Positions 16,178-24,775 of a DNA stretch of 64,000 nucleotides are shown here, piece by piece. Numbering within the stretch: position 1 is the first letter of the stretch; each line of letters starts with the position of its first letter. The notes beneath the pieces were generated by a model. It did not search any database, was not told the origin of the DNA, and saw nothing but the letters and a program-made list of their open reading frames with translations. Where the stretch lies: NCBI RefSeq assembly GCF_009014635.1, contig NZ_BKCF01000001.1, positions 1,414,772 through 1,478,771 of the forward strand. Reading direction: 5' to 3'. Source of the stretch: Patiriisocius marinistellae. Lineage in GTDB: Bacteria > Bacteroidota > Bacteroidia > Flavobacteriales > Flavobacteriaceae. A program made the position numbers and the translations under genes.

Positions 16178-18067
16178 TTACTTTATCATCTCATAACTGC
16201 GCTTAATAAACGAAGTCATGTCTGCACCTTTCAATAATCCTTTGCTCAGCTTTGCAAGGTCTAGTGCTTGATTTACTAAACGTTCTTTTTTCTTAGCAGT
16301 TTTTGTGTTTAGAATTTCTGAAATCAACTCGTGATTTGTATTCACAATAAGGTTGAACATCTCTGGCATATTGCCCATCCCAAACATTCCACCACCACCA
16401 TTTTGTTGCATCTCTTTCATTCGACGCATAAATTCAGGTTCAGTAATAATAAATGGATTTGAATTGCTATCCATTGCTTCTAATTGAACCGTAAATTTAT
16501 CGGCTGGTATTGTTTCCGTTAGGAAAGTTTTCAACGTCTCCTTTTCATCATCATTTAATTTTGAAATTGCTTCCTCATCTTTTTTAATAAGATTGTCAAT
16601 ATGGTCACCGTCAACACGTACAAAAGAGATTTTCTCTTTGCTAGATTCTAGCTTTTGAATCAAGTGCGAAATTATAGGAGAGTCTAATAACAAAACTTCA
16701 TATCCTTTGTCCTGCGCAGAAGCTATATAACTGTGCTGCTCATCTTTATTACTCGCATATAACAATACAAGTTTATCATCTTTATCAGTCTGTGCTGCAG
16801 CAAGTTTTTCTTTTAGCTCTGCAAATGTGAAATATTTACCATCTACAGTTGGATATAACATAAAATCCTGTGCCTTATCGAAGAATTTTTCCTCCGTCAA
16901 CATACCGTACTCAATCACAATTTTAATATCGTCCCACTTGGCTTCAAAATCCTCACGGTTTTCATTGAATAAGCTCTTTAATTTATCTGCCACTTTACGT
17001 GTAATATAACTAGAAATTTTCTTTACAGCACCATCTGCCTGTAAGTAACTACGAGATACGTTTAATGGAATATCTGGTGAGTCAATTACACCTCTTAACA
17101 TTGTTAAAAATTCTGGCACAATACCTTCTACATTATCTGTAACAAACACTTGGTTTTGAAACAACTGTATTTTATCTTTCTGGATTTGCATGTCCTTGCT
17201 CATCTTTGGGAAATATAAAATACCCGTCAAATTAAAAGGATAATCAACATTTAAGTGGATATTGAATAATGGCTCCTCAAATTGCATTGGGTACAACTCA
17301 CGGTAAAAAGATTTATAATCTTCGTCCTTTAAATCTGTAGGTGGTTTAGTCCATGCTGGAGTAGGGTTGTTGATAATATTATCAACTTCCTGAGTAGGTG
17401 CTGGATCTTCTTCTTTCGCATCTTCTGGTTTAGGAAGTGTTTCGGTTTTCATACCAAATTTAATTGGCACCGGCATAAACTTATTATACTTATTAAGTAA
17501 TCCTTGAATTTTACTATCCTCAAGGAATGATGTTTCATCCTCACTAATATGAAGGATAATCTCAGTACCACGCTCTGTTTTTGATGCTTCTTCTAATGTA
17601 TAATTAGGAGAACCATCACACGTCCAGTGTGCTGCAGGTTCATCTTTGAAGCTTTTTGTAATGATTTCAACTTTATCTGCAACCATAAAGGCAGAGTAGA
17701 AACCAAGACCAAAATGTCCAATAATTCCAGCATCTTCACCTTTTGTGTCTTTATATTTTTCGATGAACTCTTCAGCACCAGAGAATGCAATCTGGTTAAT
17801 GTATTTTTCAACTTCGTCTTTGGTCATCCCAATTCCTTGGTCGATGATGTGTAATTTTTTTCCTTCCTTATCAATCTTCACCTCGATAATTGGGTTTCCA
17901 TATTCAACCTTAGCTTCACCTATATTAGTTAGGTGTTTAAGCTTTAAAGTAGCATCTGTGGCATTACTTATTAACTCACGTAAAAAGATTTCGTGGTCGC
18001 TGTATAAAAACTTTTTAATCAGTGGAAAAATATTCTCCACCGCTACATTAATAGTCCCTGTACTCAT
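16178..18067 (-). CDS. htpG: Molecular chaperone HtpG (Hsp90)
   Basis: A 629-residue Hsp90 homologue, an ATP-dependent cytosolic chaperone. The GHKL ATPase domain is at the N-terminus (LISNATDATLKL, IIDQGIGMT, GHFGLGFYSAFMV), followed by a middle domain (SRSYLQ region) and a C-terminal dimerisation domain with a Gly/Met-rich stretch (GGGGMFGMGNMPEMF). I chose the ATG at 18067 because MSTGTINVAVENIFPLI is the usual family N-terminus. The frame stays open 52 codons further upstream, but that extension does not resemble HtpG. The 3' end is followed by the signature-built terminator. Confidence 0.96.
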   Translation of the reverse strand: MSTGTINVAVENIFPLIKKFLYSDHEIFLRELISNATDATLKLKHLTNIGEAKVEYGNPIIEVKIDKEGKKLHIIDQGIGMTKDEVEKYINQIAFSGAEEFIEKYKDTKGEDAGIIGHFGLGFYSAFMVADKVEIITKSFKDEPAAHWTCDGSPNYTLEEASKTERGTEIILHISEDETSFLEDSKIQGLLNKYNKFMPVPIKFGMKTETLPKPEDAKEEDPAPTQEVDNIINNPTPAWTKPPTDLKDEDYKSFYRELYPMQFEEPLFNIHLNVDYPFNLTGILYFPKMSKDMQIQKDKIQLFQNQVFVTDNVEGIVPEFLTMLRGVIDSPDIPLNVSRSYLQADGAVKKISSYITRKVADKLKSLFNENREDFEAKWDDIKIVIEYGMLTEEKFFDKAQDFMLYPTVDGKYFTFAELKEKLAAAQTDKDDKLVLLYASNKDEQHSYIASAQDKGYEVLLLDSPIISHLIQKLESSKEKISFVRVDGDHIDNLIKKDEEAISKLNDDEKETLKTFLTETIPADKFTVQLEAMDSNSNPFIITEPEFMRRMKEMQQNGGGGMFGMGNMPEMFNLIVNTNHELISEILNTKTAKKKERLVNQALDLAKLSKGLLKGADMTSFIKRSYEMIK

Positions 18068-18270
18068 TGTTTTATTTATTTTATTCCGATAATTTTCGGA
18101 GTTATTAGTATTCGTTTCTGAAAAAATATTCACTGCGGAAATATGCAAGGCATTAAAATTTTCTGCAATTAATATCCCTATTTCAAACAAAGTACCAAAA
18201 CCATTTAGATGACAGGATGTCACAGCGAAACTGAAATTGAGGTTTGAAATAAATATGACAATTTAGTGAG

Positions 18271-18300
18271 CAATAAACTTTAACAAAATTTTGTTTATTG
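18271..18300. promoter_or_regulatory. Nested inverted repeat upstream of htpG
   Basis: CAATAAAC and GTTTATTG form 8-bp outer arms, and the interior contains the perfect palindrome AACAAAATTTTGTT. It sits about 200 bases upstream of the htpG start. Could be an operator or simply AT-rich symmetry. Confidence 0.35.
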
Positions 18301-18398
18301 ATTTTTACAAATAGTTAAACAAAATTGTATCTTTATATCATAAAATAGTAGAATTTACAATTCTTTGTAAACTATTAATTTATTGGTTAGGTTGTTTA

Positions 18399-18426
18399 GA
18401 AAAGAGAGGCACACGCTTCTCTTTTC
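18399..18426. other. Strong hairpin without an assigned gene
   Basis: GAAAAGAGAGGC pairs with GCTTCTCTTTTC (12 pairs, one G-U) around a tetraloop ACAC. No clear T-run follows on either strand, so it is not an obvious intrinsic terminator. It may be the end or core of a small RNA, or a transcript-stabilising hairpin. Confidence 0.5.
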
Positions 18427-18461
18427 GTATTTTAGTGAATTAGAAAAAGCATATAAAAAGC

Positions 18462-18489
18462 AAATCCCACTCGTAAAGTGGGATTTTTT
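18462..18489. terminator. Terminator downstream of the S9 peptidase gene
   Basis: Arms AAATCCCAC and GTGGGATTT with a 7-base loop. A T-run follows on the + strand and GCTTTTTA follows on the minus strand. It lies 22 bases past the peptidase stop. Confidence 0.75.
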
Positions 18490-18510
18490 CTTTAAAAATG
18501 AATTTACTAG

Positions 18511-20964
18511 TTATTTTTTAATTTGCTCTTTTGCTTTTATCACATTGCTATTTCTATTTTTAACATATGTTTCTAGCCACGTATCTTGTTCCCATAGTAA
18601 ATGAAGAATACTCTCCTTTGCGCGATAACCATGACTTTCTTTAGGTAACATCACTAACCTCGCTGGAGCGCCTAGTCCTTTTAAAGCATTGAAATAACGC
18701 TCACTTTGTAGTGGGTATGTTCCACTATTATTATCTGCTTCTCCGTGTACTAAGAGCAAAGGTGTTTTCATTTTGTCTGCGTGCATAAATGGTGACATCG
18801 TATTATAGGTTTCTGGAGAATCCCAATAACTACGTTCTTCACTTTGAAAACCAAAAGGAGTCAACGTCCTGTTATAAGCACCACTTCTTGCAATTCCGGC
18901 AGCAAATAAATCACTGTGACTTAAAAGATTTGCAACCATAAATGCACCATAACTATGACCGCCAACACCTACACGTGTTCTGTCAATGTACCCTAAATTG
19001 TCCACCGCATCAATAGCTGCTTTTGCATTACCTACCAGCTGTTTTCTAAAGGTATCATTAGGTTCCTCATCACCTTCACCCACAATAGGGAAAGCTGCAT
19101 CATCAAGAACTACATACCCTCGTGTTACCCAATAAACAGGACTCCCATAATAAGGGTATATAAATTCGTTGGGGTTGGTTGTGCTTTGGGATGCACTGTT
19201 TTTGTCTTTAAACTCTCTTGGATATGCCCATAGAACCATTGGCATTTTTTCTTTCTTTTCTTTATCGTAACCTACAGGTAAATATAGCGTTCCTTCTAAT
19301 TCTAGTCCATCATCTCTTTTATAGGTGATAACTTCTTTATGTACATCTTGCAGACTTTTAAAAGGATTGTCAAAAGCGGTAACCGGAGTTAAATCATTCT
19401 TCTTTTTAATATTTCTGAAATAATAATTAGGATATTCTTTTTGGGATTCAATACGTACAAGTACTTTCCCCTTTTTAATATCGATCATCTCATAAATATC
19501 TTCCTTTTTATCTGTGTAAGCAGACTCATATAATCTATTTGTTTTTTGGGTCTTCATATTCATTTCATCAATGAAAGGGAATTGCCCCTTCTCAGAATAC
19601 CCATCACCTATTAAATAAGCAGTTGTTCCATCAAGCACTAAGACTGAGCGGTCATATTCATTTCTTTTTGTAACAAAATTTCCAGGGTCACTGTACTGGT
19701 CTTGGTAATTACGGTCACCTATAATTTTAGCGTCTTTCCCACCATTTGATGGGTTAAATAAATATGTCTTTGTATTACGAGTATTCCACCAATAATCATA
19801 ACCTATTGCCGTATTATCATCTCCCCAAGTAATACCAGAAAAACGTTGTTTAGTTTTAAAAATTTCTTTTCCTGTTCCTGTAAATGGAGCGTCTAATTGA
19901 TAGACAATATCTCTATATTCCACTTCAATCTCTGGATCTCCTTTATCTTGTGCCATTGCGTAAGTAAGTGTAGCAGCTTTATCAGCTCTCCAGCTCATGT
20001 TGCGTTTTCCCATTCTGGTTGACATAAAACCTTTAGGGCGCACCTCGTCAAGAGGCACTTCGTTTACCGTTGTTTTTAAATTTCCTTTATTGTCATAAAC
20101 CATTTCATCATACGGGAATCTTCTATAAGTAACTAAATAAGAAAAAGGCCTTTTAATTTTTGAAACTAATACATAATTCCCATCAGGAGAGAAAGAAATA
20201 CTACGGTACATTCCGCTAGGCAAAAAGTTTGAAACAGTCCCATTCAAATCCACCTTTTTAATTTCAGAAATTGCTAATTGCTCAAAATTTGCCTCGTCGT
20301 TTGGGTTTTTTAATAAATCTTGGTACGTTCTATTTTGAGCTTTCTCACCATTACTAAGCGAAACTGTTGGCCCAGTAGGTACCGCCTCATCCACATTAAT
20401 AAGTGGGTTTCTAGTTGCTGGTAGCATTTTTACTAATAGCGCGTTATTATCTTTAAACCAATTAAGCGCATCGCCCATATTAGCGTTTACAGTAGCATTT
20501 GTAATTTTTTTTACGCTTGCATTTTCAATATCCAATACCCATACTTCAACACCCATGTTTGTAGTATTCAAACACGCAATCATTTTTTGATTGGGTGACC
20601 ATGTAAAGTTTGAAAGCCTTGGATTTGCGGGCATACCTTTTACTTGCGTATCTGTTGTTGCAGTAGCTTTTTTGACTTTAATATTGTTCCAAAAATTAGT
20701 ACGACTCCCTATATTTGTCTTAGGGTTGATTCGCAATCCTGCTAAGCGCAACTCGGTTTCAGATAACTCTGCAATACTTTTATACGGGTCACGAAATAGC
20801 ATTACTACATTTTCACCTTTGTCATCAAGCAAAACCGAAGGCGCAAGTGGCGCATCCACGAGGTCTAAAATTGCTTTATGGGGTTTTTGATATCCATTTG
20901 TGTCCTGCGCAACTAATGGCGACAGGCAAATTAAAAAGGCAAATAGTAAGGTTAATTTTTTCAT
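18511..20964 (-). CDS. Secreted prolyl-oligopeptidase family (S9) serine peptidase
   Basis: An 817-residue exported peptidase. A signal peptide (MKKLTLLFAFLICLSPLVAQ) is followed by a long beta-propeller-like region (to about residue 540), then an alpha/beta-hydrolase domain. The nucleophile is in GVGGHSYGAFM (Ser about 671), the acid probably in HGEADNNSG and the base in ESHGY, the usual S9 order. The length and propeller fit the glutamyl-endopeptidase/dipeptidyl-peptidase-like S9 group. It probably acts in the periplasm or outside the cell to degrade peptides. Transcribed alone, divergent from the KAS III gene. Confidence 0.9.
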   Translation of the reverse strand: MKKLTLLFAFLICLSPLVAQDTNGYQKPHKAILDLVDAPLAPSVLLDDKGENVVMLFRDPYKSIAELSETELRLAGLRINPKTNIGSRTNFWNNIKVKKATATTDTQVKGMPANPRLSNFTWSPNQKMIACLNTTNMGVEVWVLDIENASVKKITNATVNANMGDALNWFKDNNALLVKMLPATRNPLINVDEAVPTGPTVSLSNGEKAQNRTYQDLLKNPNDEANFEQLAISEIKKVDLNGTVSNFLPSGMYRSISFSPDGNYVLVSKIKRPFSYLVTYRRFPYDEMVYDNKGNLKTTVNEVPLDEVRPKGFMSTRMGKRNMSWRADKAATLTYAMAQDKGDPEIEVEYRDIVYQLDAPFTGTGKEIFKTKQRFSGITWGDDNTAIGYDYWWNTRNTKTYLFNPSNGGKDAKIIGDRNYQDQYSDPGNFVTKRNEYDRSVLVLDGTTAYLIGDGYSEKGQFPFIDEMNMKTQKTNRLYESAYTDKKEDIYEMIDIKKGKVLVRIESQKEYPNYYFRNIKKKNDLTPVTAFDNPFKSLQDVHKEVITYKRDDGLELEGTLYLPVGYDKEKKEKMPMVLWAYPREFKDKNSASQSTTNPNEFIYPYYGSPVYWVTRGYVVLDDAAFPIVGEGDEEPNDTFRKQLVGNAKAAIDAVDNLGYIDRTRVGVGGHSYGAFMVANLLSHSDLFAAGIARSGAYNRTLTPFGFQSEERSYWDSPETYNTMSPFMHADKMKTPLLLVHGEADNNSGTYPLQSERYFNALKGLGAPARLVMLPKESHGYRAKESILHLLWEQDTWLETYVKNRNSNVIKAKEQIKK

Positions 20965-20995
20965 AGTTTTTTTAATTTAATGATACTAATATTCG

Positions 20996-21049
20996 CTTCG
21001 GAAATTTTAAATGCTTGTTACCGTTTTTATCTCATTAATATTTCCGAAG
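20996..21049. repeat. 54-bp unit bounded by inverted CTTCGGAAAT signatures
   Basis: CTTCGGAAATTTTAA at 20996-21010 faces TTAATATTTCCGAAG ending at 21049, in the gap between two divergent genes (S9 peptidase and KAS III). The terminal inverted repeats are 15 bases long with one mismatch, separated by about 24 bases. A third, degenerate copy (TTACGGAAATTTAA) begins at about 21089. Confidence 0.65.
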
Positions 21050-21206
21050 AACGATACAATAGTGCTAATTTTTTTGAGTCAGAAAAGTTACGGAAATTTA
21101 ATCCAAATAACACAAAATTATTATGCACGCATACTAAAAGATGTTTAAAAAGTAAGACCACAAATTGCTAAATATGTATCTTTCCGCATTAAAACAGAAG
21201 CAAATT

Positions 21207-22214
21207 ATGTATTCTTCAAAAATTAGTGGTGTGGGGCACTATGTCCCTGAAAATGTGGTCACCAATGATGACCTTTCAAAAGTAATGGATACCAACGATG
21301 CGTGGATTCAAGAACGTACAGGTATCAAAGAACGCCGACATATTAAAAAAGGGGATGGCAATTCGACTTCAATTATGGGAGTGAAGGCTTCAAAAATTGC
21401 GCTGGAAAGAGCAGGATTGACTCCAGATGATATTGACATGATTGTATTTGCAACGTTGAGCCCAGATATGTATTTTCCGGGTGGTGGCGTGCAGGTGCAA
21501 GAAATGATGGGAATGCGAACGATACCCGCGCTGGATGTAAGAAACCAGTGTAGTGGGTTTGTGTATTCGGTTTCGGTGGCAGATCAATTTATAAAAACCG
21601 GAATGTACAAACACGTCCTCGTTATTGGTAGTGAAAACCATAGTGGCGGCCTCGATTTTACAACACGTGGGCGAGGAGTTTCAGTGATTTTTGGTGATGG
21701 AGCAGGAGCTGTTGTTGTTTCAAGAAATGAGCGTGAAAAAGGCGGAATTCTTTCCACCCACTTGCACAGTGAAGGAAAACACAAAGACGAATTGGCGTTA
21801 CAAGGTCCAGCCACACAACATTGGGTGCCAGAAATTATCGCTGCTAACGACCAAGAAAATATACCGTATTACCCGCACATGAACGGGCAGTTTGTTTTTA
21901 AACATGCTGTAGTACGTTTTAGCGAAGTCATTAAAGAAGGGCTCGAAGCAAACGGTTTGACCACGGCAGATATTGACCTTTTTATCCCGCATCAAGCCAA
22001 CTTGCGTATTTCGCAATACATCCAGCATAAAATGAAAGTGGCGGATGAAAAGGTGTTCAATAACATTCAAAAATACGGAAACACAACAGCGGCATCCATC
22101 CCCATCGCTTTATCTGAAGCTTGGGAACAAGGAAAAATAAAAGATGGTGATTTGGTGGTACTGGCTGCCTTTGGTAGTGGCTTTACGTGGGGTAGTGTGG
22201 TTATTAGGTGGTAG
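21207..22214 (+). CDS. 3-oxoacyl-ACP synthase III (KAS III) family protein
   Basis: A 335-residue thiolase-fold enzyme. The KAS III triad can be read directly: Cys115 in VRNQCSGF, His262 in FIPHQANLRI and Asn292 in YGNTTAASIP. The family starts a fatty-acid or related acyl chain by condensing acyl-CoA with malonyl-ACP. I chose the ATG at 21207 (MYSSKISGVGHYVPENVVT) because the 14 codons of open frame upstream do not fit the family. A near-consensus promoter TATCTTTC lies about 30 bases upstream. No other fatty-acid genes are nearby, so it may be a second FabH-type enzyme rather than the housekeeping copy, and I leave the symbol blank. Confidence 0.9.
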   Translation: MYSSKISGVGHYVPENVVTNDDLSKVMDTNDAWIQERTGIKERRHIKKGDGNSTSIMGVKASKIALERAGLTPDDIDMIVFATLSPDMYFPGGGVQVQEMMGMRTIPALDVRNQCSGFVYSVSVADQFIKTGMYKHVLVIGSENHSGGLDFTTRGRGVSVIFGDGAGAVVVSRNEREKGGILSTHLHSEGKHKDELALQGPATQHWVPEIIAANDQENIPYYPHMNGQFVFKHAVVRFSEVIKEGLEANGLTTADIDLFIPHQANLRISQYIQHKMKVADEKVFNNIQKYGNTTAASIPIALSEAWEQGKIKDGDLVVLAAFGSGFTWGSVVIRW

Positions 22215-22340
22215 GGTTTTTTGAACTGAAATCGAAATGAATACTATTTTTCGGGATAGTTCTTTTAAAAATTTGATAGAATGCATAATATTAAATTTTT
22301 AAAACTTTCTGTCAAATCCATTATTAGGTGGTAGGGTTTT
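22201..22340 (+). repeat. 20-bp direct repeat spaced exactly 120 bp, with an inverted repeat inside
   Basis: TTATTAGGTGGTAGGGTTTT occurs at 22201-22220, where it covers the last codons and stop of the KAS III gene, and again at 22321-22340. Between the two lies TTTGATAGAA facing TTCTGTCAAA. The layout looks like a small insertion with target duplication or a segmental copy of the gene's 3' end. Confidence 0.6.
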
Positions 22341-22423
22341 GACTTACGATTTGAAATTTTATTTTCTGTGTCTTCTGTGTTAAAAAGATGGTCCATTAGA
22401 TAATAAATGTTTTATAATAAAAA

Positions 22424-22449
22424 AGCCCCCAGACTTCTCTGAGGGCTTA
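22424..22449 (-). terminator. Terminator-like hairpin reading on the minus strand
   Basis: AAGCCC/GGGCTT and CAGA/TCTG pair around a CTTC loop with one mismatch. On the minus strand it is followed by TTTTTTATT, a good intrinsic-terminator tail, although no annotated minus-strand gene feeds into it. Confidence 0.55.
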
Positions 22450-22645
22450 CACTTAAAACCTAACGTACTTACTTATATGATTGTGAAGGCTAATTCAAAT
22501 AATTATATAATTTTTTTCTTAGGCGATGCTCAAAACAAACAATGGCATCTTTTTCTTTATAGACGGTTAGATTATTGTTAGTGTTGCAGTTTTTTTAATT
22601 TTTTTTTAATCTTATAATATTTCCGAAGAAAATTATTAAAATAAA

Positions 22646-22676
22646 ACAGCCCCGAAACCTAGAATTTTGGGGCTGT
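22646..22676 (-). terminator. Second terminator-like hairpin, T-run on the minus strand
   Basis: ACAGCCCC and GGGGCTGT form 8 perfect pairs around a 15-base loop. TTTATTTT follows on the minus strand and ACTTTATT on the plus strand. It has no obvious parent gene. Confidence 0.5.
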
Positions 22677-22853
22677 AACTTTATTGCAATTATTAACACT
22701 AACCATCAACGTAAAATTCATCGCAATAAAGTGAAAACGTTTCTATGTAATAGACGTATCTTTTTTAAACCTGTTACACTTGATTTCAACTTTAACATTT
22801 TCTTCTGAAATTTCATTTATTTGAAAGCTATTTTTATGTTGAATAAACACATT

Positions 22854-23216
22854 ATGAAAAAGAAAACCTTAGTTATTGGCGCGAGTCTTAAAGAAAATAG
22901 ATATTCAAATATTGCTATCAATAGATTAACAATGTACAAGCATCCCGTAGTTGCAATAGGACTTAGAAAAGGTGAAGTTGCTGGCGTTGAAATTGAAACA
23001 GAAAAAGTGCCTTTTAAAGATATTGATACTGTTACATTGTACCTTAACCCACAACGACAAGAGGAATATTACAATTACATTTTATCATTAAAACCAGAAC
23101 GTGTAATCTTCAACCCTGGAACAGAAAACCCAGCATTCTACTCGTTGCTTTCAGAAAACAATATTGAGAGTGAAGTTGCTTGCACGTTAGTACTTCTCGG
23201 TACGAATCAATACTAA
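22854..23216 (+). CDS. CoA-binding (YccU-like, Rossmann) domain protein
   Basis: A 120-residue single-domain protein. The start KKKTLVIGASLKENRYSNIAI, then HPVVAIGLRKGEV and ERVIFNPGTENPAF, matches the small CoA-binding family of succinyl-CoA-synthetase-like Rossmann folds. I chose the ATG at 22854. Weaker starts at 22821 (TTG) and 22836 (ATG) would add residues that the family lacks. Its last 30 bases overlap the 3' end of the convergent symporter gene. Cytosolic; physiological role unknown. Confidence 0.85.
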   Translation: MKKKTLVIGASLKENRYSNIAINRLTMYKHPVVAIGLRKGEVAGVEIETEKVPFKDIDTVTLYLNPQRQEEYYNYILSLKPERVIFNPGTENPAFYSLLSENNIESEVACTLVLLGTNQY

Positions 23217-24650
23217 TCCTAAGTAGGTAAGGAGTCCGTTTAGGATAAGGATAAAGAAACCAAATTCAAATCCAAACCACACTAGACTATAATGACTAAT
23301 AGCATATCCTAAAAATGGCGATGCTATGGCTATTAATGGAACAAATTTGTCCTTTACATTCCACTTTGAAAAAAGTCCAAAAGCATATAATCCCAACAGA
23401 GGTCCATACGTATATCCAGCAAAGGTGAAGAGTTTTGTAATGACAGAGGTATCTCCAATTATGTAGTTAAAGAAAATTATAACCAGAATTAGCACAAATG
23501 ACATAGCGATATGAACGCGCTTTCTAATTTTTATTTGTTTTTCTTCGGTATGTTTCTTTTCAATATCTAAAATATCAATACTAAAAGAGGTTGTTAGTGA
23601 TGTTAGCGCACTATCTGCACTAGAGTATGCCGCTGCGATGAGTCCAAGTAAAAAGAACACTGCGAGCCCAATTCCCATACCAGATTCTACAGCTATTGTA
23701 GAGAATAATTTATCTTTTGTCGCATCGATTCCGTTTTGTTGCGCGTAAAGAGTTAATAATAACCCAAGGCATAAAAAGACAATATTCACTACCGTCAAAA
23801 CGAGTGTAAACCAGAATACATTTTTTTGAGCATCTTTTAACGTACGGCAGGTGAGGTTTTTTTGCATCATATCTTGGTCAAGTCCAGTCATAACAATGGC
23901 AATAAATGCACCGCTTATAAATTGCTTAAAAAAGTTGTTTCCGCTTTTTATATCATCAAAGAAGAAAATTTGAGACATATCACTTTCGCTAATAGCATTA
24001 AAAAGTGATGCACCCGAAAGTCCTAAACCTTCCGAAACATAATAAATTCCTACACCTAATGCGATGAGCATAAATAAGGTTTGCAGCGTGTCTGTCCAAA
24101 CGATTGTTTTAATTCCGCTTTTAAACGTGTATAGCCATATAAGTAAGATGGTAACTGTAACAGTGATCCAAAATGGGACGCCCTCATTTCCGAAGAAATT
24201 CATCTTATCAAAAACTAAATCTTGTAACACAATGGCAACGAGATATAGTCTAAAACTAGCACCAACAATACGCGAGAGTAAAAAGAAAGATGCTCCTGTT
24301 TTATAGGAGGCATTCCCAAATCTTCCATCAAGATAGGAATAAATAGAGGTAAGATTTAATTTATAGTAGAGTGGTAAAAGTACCATTCCAATTACTGCGT
24401 AGCCAATTGTATAACCCAATACGACTTGAAAATATCCAAAACTAATCCCTTCTACAGCTCCCGGAACAGAAATAAAAGTAACACCACTAAGCGATGCGCC
24501 TATCATTCCAAAAGCAACTAAATACCATGGAGATTGTTTTCCTGCTTTAAAGAAATCTGCATTACTACCACCTCTATTTGTTAAATATGAGATTAATAGT
24601 AGTAATCCAAAATAACCACCAATAAGACCTAAAATTTGATATGGAGACAT
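23187..24650 (-). CDS. Sodium:solute symporter (SSS family)
   Basis: A 487-residue inner-membrane transporter with about 13 hydrophobic segments spread over the whole length. SSS hallmarks are NADFFKAGKQSPWYLVAFGM near the N-terminus, GASLSGVTFISVPG, the central GLDQDMMQKNL and the sodium-site-like AAAYSSADSALTSLTTSFSID. The substrate cannot be told from sequence; relatives move sugars, amino acids or organic acids with Na+. It overlaps the convergent CoA-binding gene by 30 bp at the 3' end. Confidence 0.9.
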   Translation of the reverse strand: MSPYQILGLIGGYFGLLLLISYLTNRGGSNADFFKAGKQSPWYLVAFGMIGASLSGVTFISVPGAVEGISFGYFQVVLGYTIGYAVIGMVLLPLYYKLNLTSIYSYLDGRFGNASYKTGASFFLLSRIVGASFRLYLVAIVLQDLVFDKMNFFGNEGVPFWITVTVTILLIWLYTFKSGIKTIVWTDTLQTLFMLIALGVGIYYVSEGLGLSGASLFNAISESDMSQIFFFDDIKSGNNFFKQFISGAFIAIVMTGLDQDMMQKNLTCRTLKDAQKNVFWFTLVLTVVNIVFLCLGLLLTLYAQQNGIDATKDKLFSTIAVESGMGIGLAVFFLLGLIAAAYSSADSALTSLTTSFSIDILDIEKKHTEEKQIKIRKRVHIAMSFVLILVIIFFNYIIGDTSVITKLFTFAGYTYGPLLGLYAFGLFSKWNVKDKFVPLIAIASPFLGYAISHYSLVWFGFEFGFFILILNGLLTYLGLVLIRTEKY

Positions 24651-24775
24651 AGAAAGGAGATAAATAGGTGTTTTTTATGAGATGTAAATGTACAAAGTTT
24701 GTTTTGTGATGGGCAGTTTTTGGCTATTTTTGTTAGGCTATGTAAATCAGCTATTTTGGCTTTATTTTTTAATTT

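Larger units (their letters stand above)
18068..18510. other. 443-bp gap between htpG and the S9 peptidase gene
   Basis: No gene found. It holds the htpG upstream region, an inverted repeat at 18271-18300, a strong hairpin at 18399-18426 and the peptidase terminator at 18462-18489, each listed separately. No CIRCE (HrcA operator) sequence is visible upstream of htpG. Confidence 0.6.
22215..22853. other. 639-bp intergenic region rich in hairpins
   Basis: No convincing gene. It contains the second copy of the 20-bp direct repeat, two GC-rich hairpins with minus-strand T-runs (22424-22449 and 22646-22676), a signature copy (22619-22628) and a 10-bp perfect inverted repeat, ACTTTATTGC at 22678-22687 against GCAATAAAGT at 22723-22732. 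Confidence 0.6.

Noticed and set aside
18068..18223. Longer htpG start at 18223
   Set aside because: The 52 extra codons do not look like HtpG, whose conserved N-terminus begins at 18067.
22450..22640. Minus-strand short open frame with a KEKDAIVCFEH-like reading
   Set aside because: Only about 35 codons, stops close upstream and no acceptable start codon; recorded only as a possible RNA locus.
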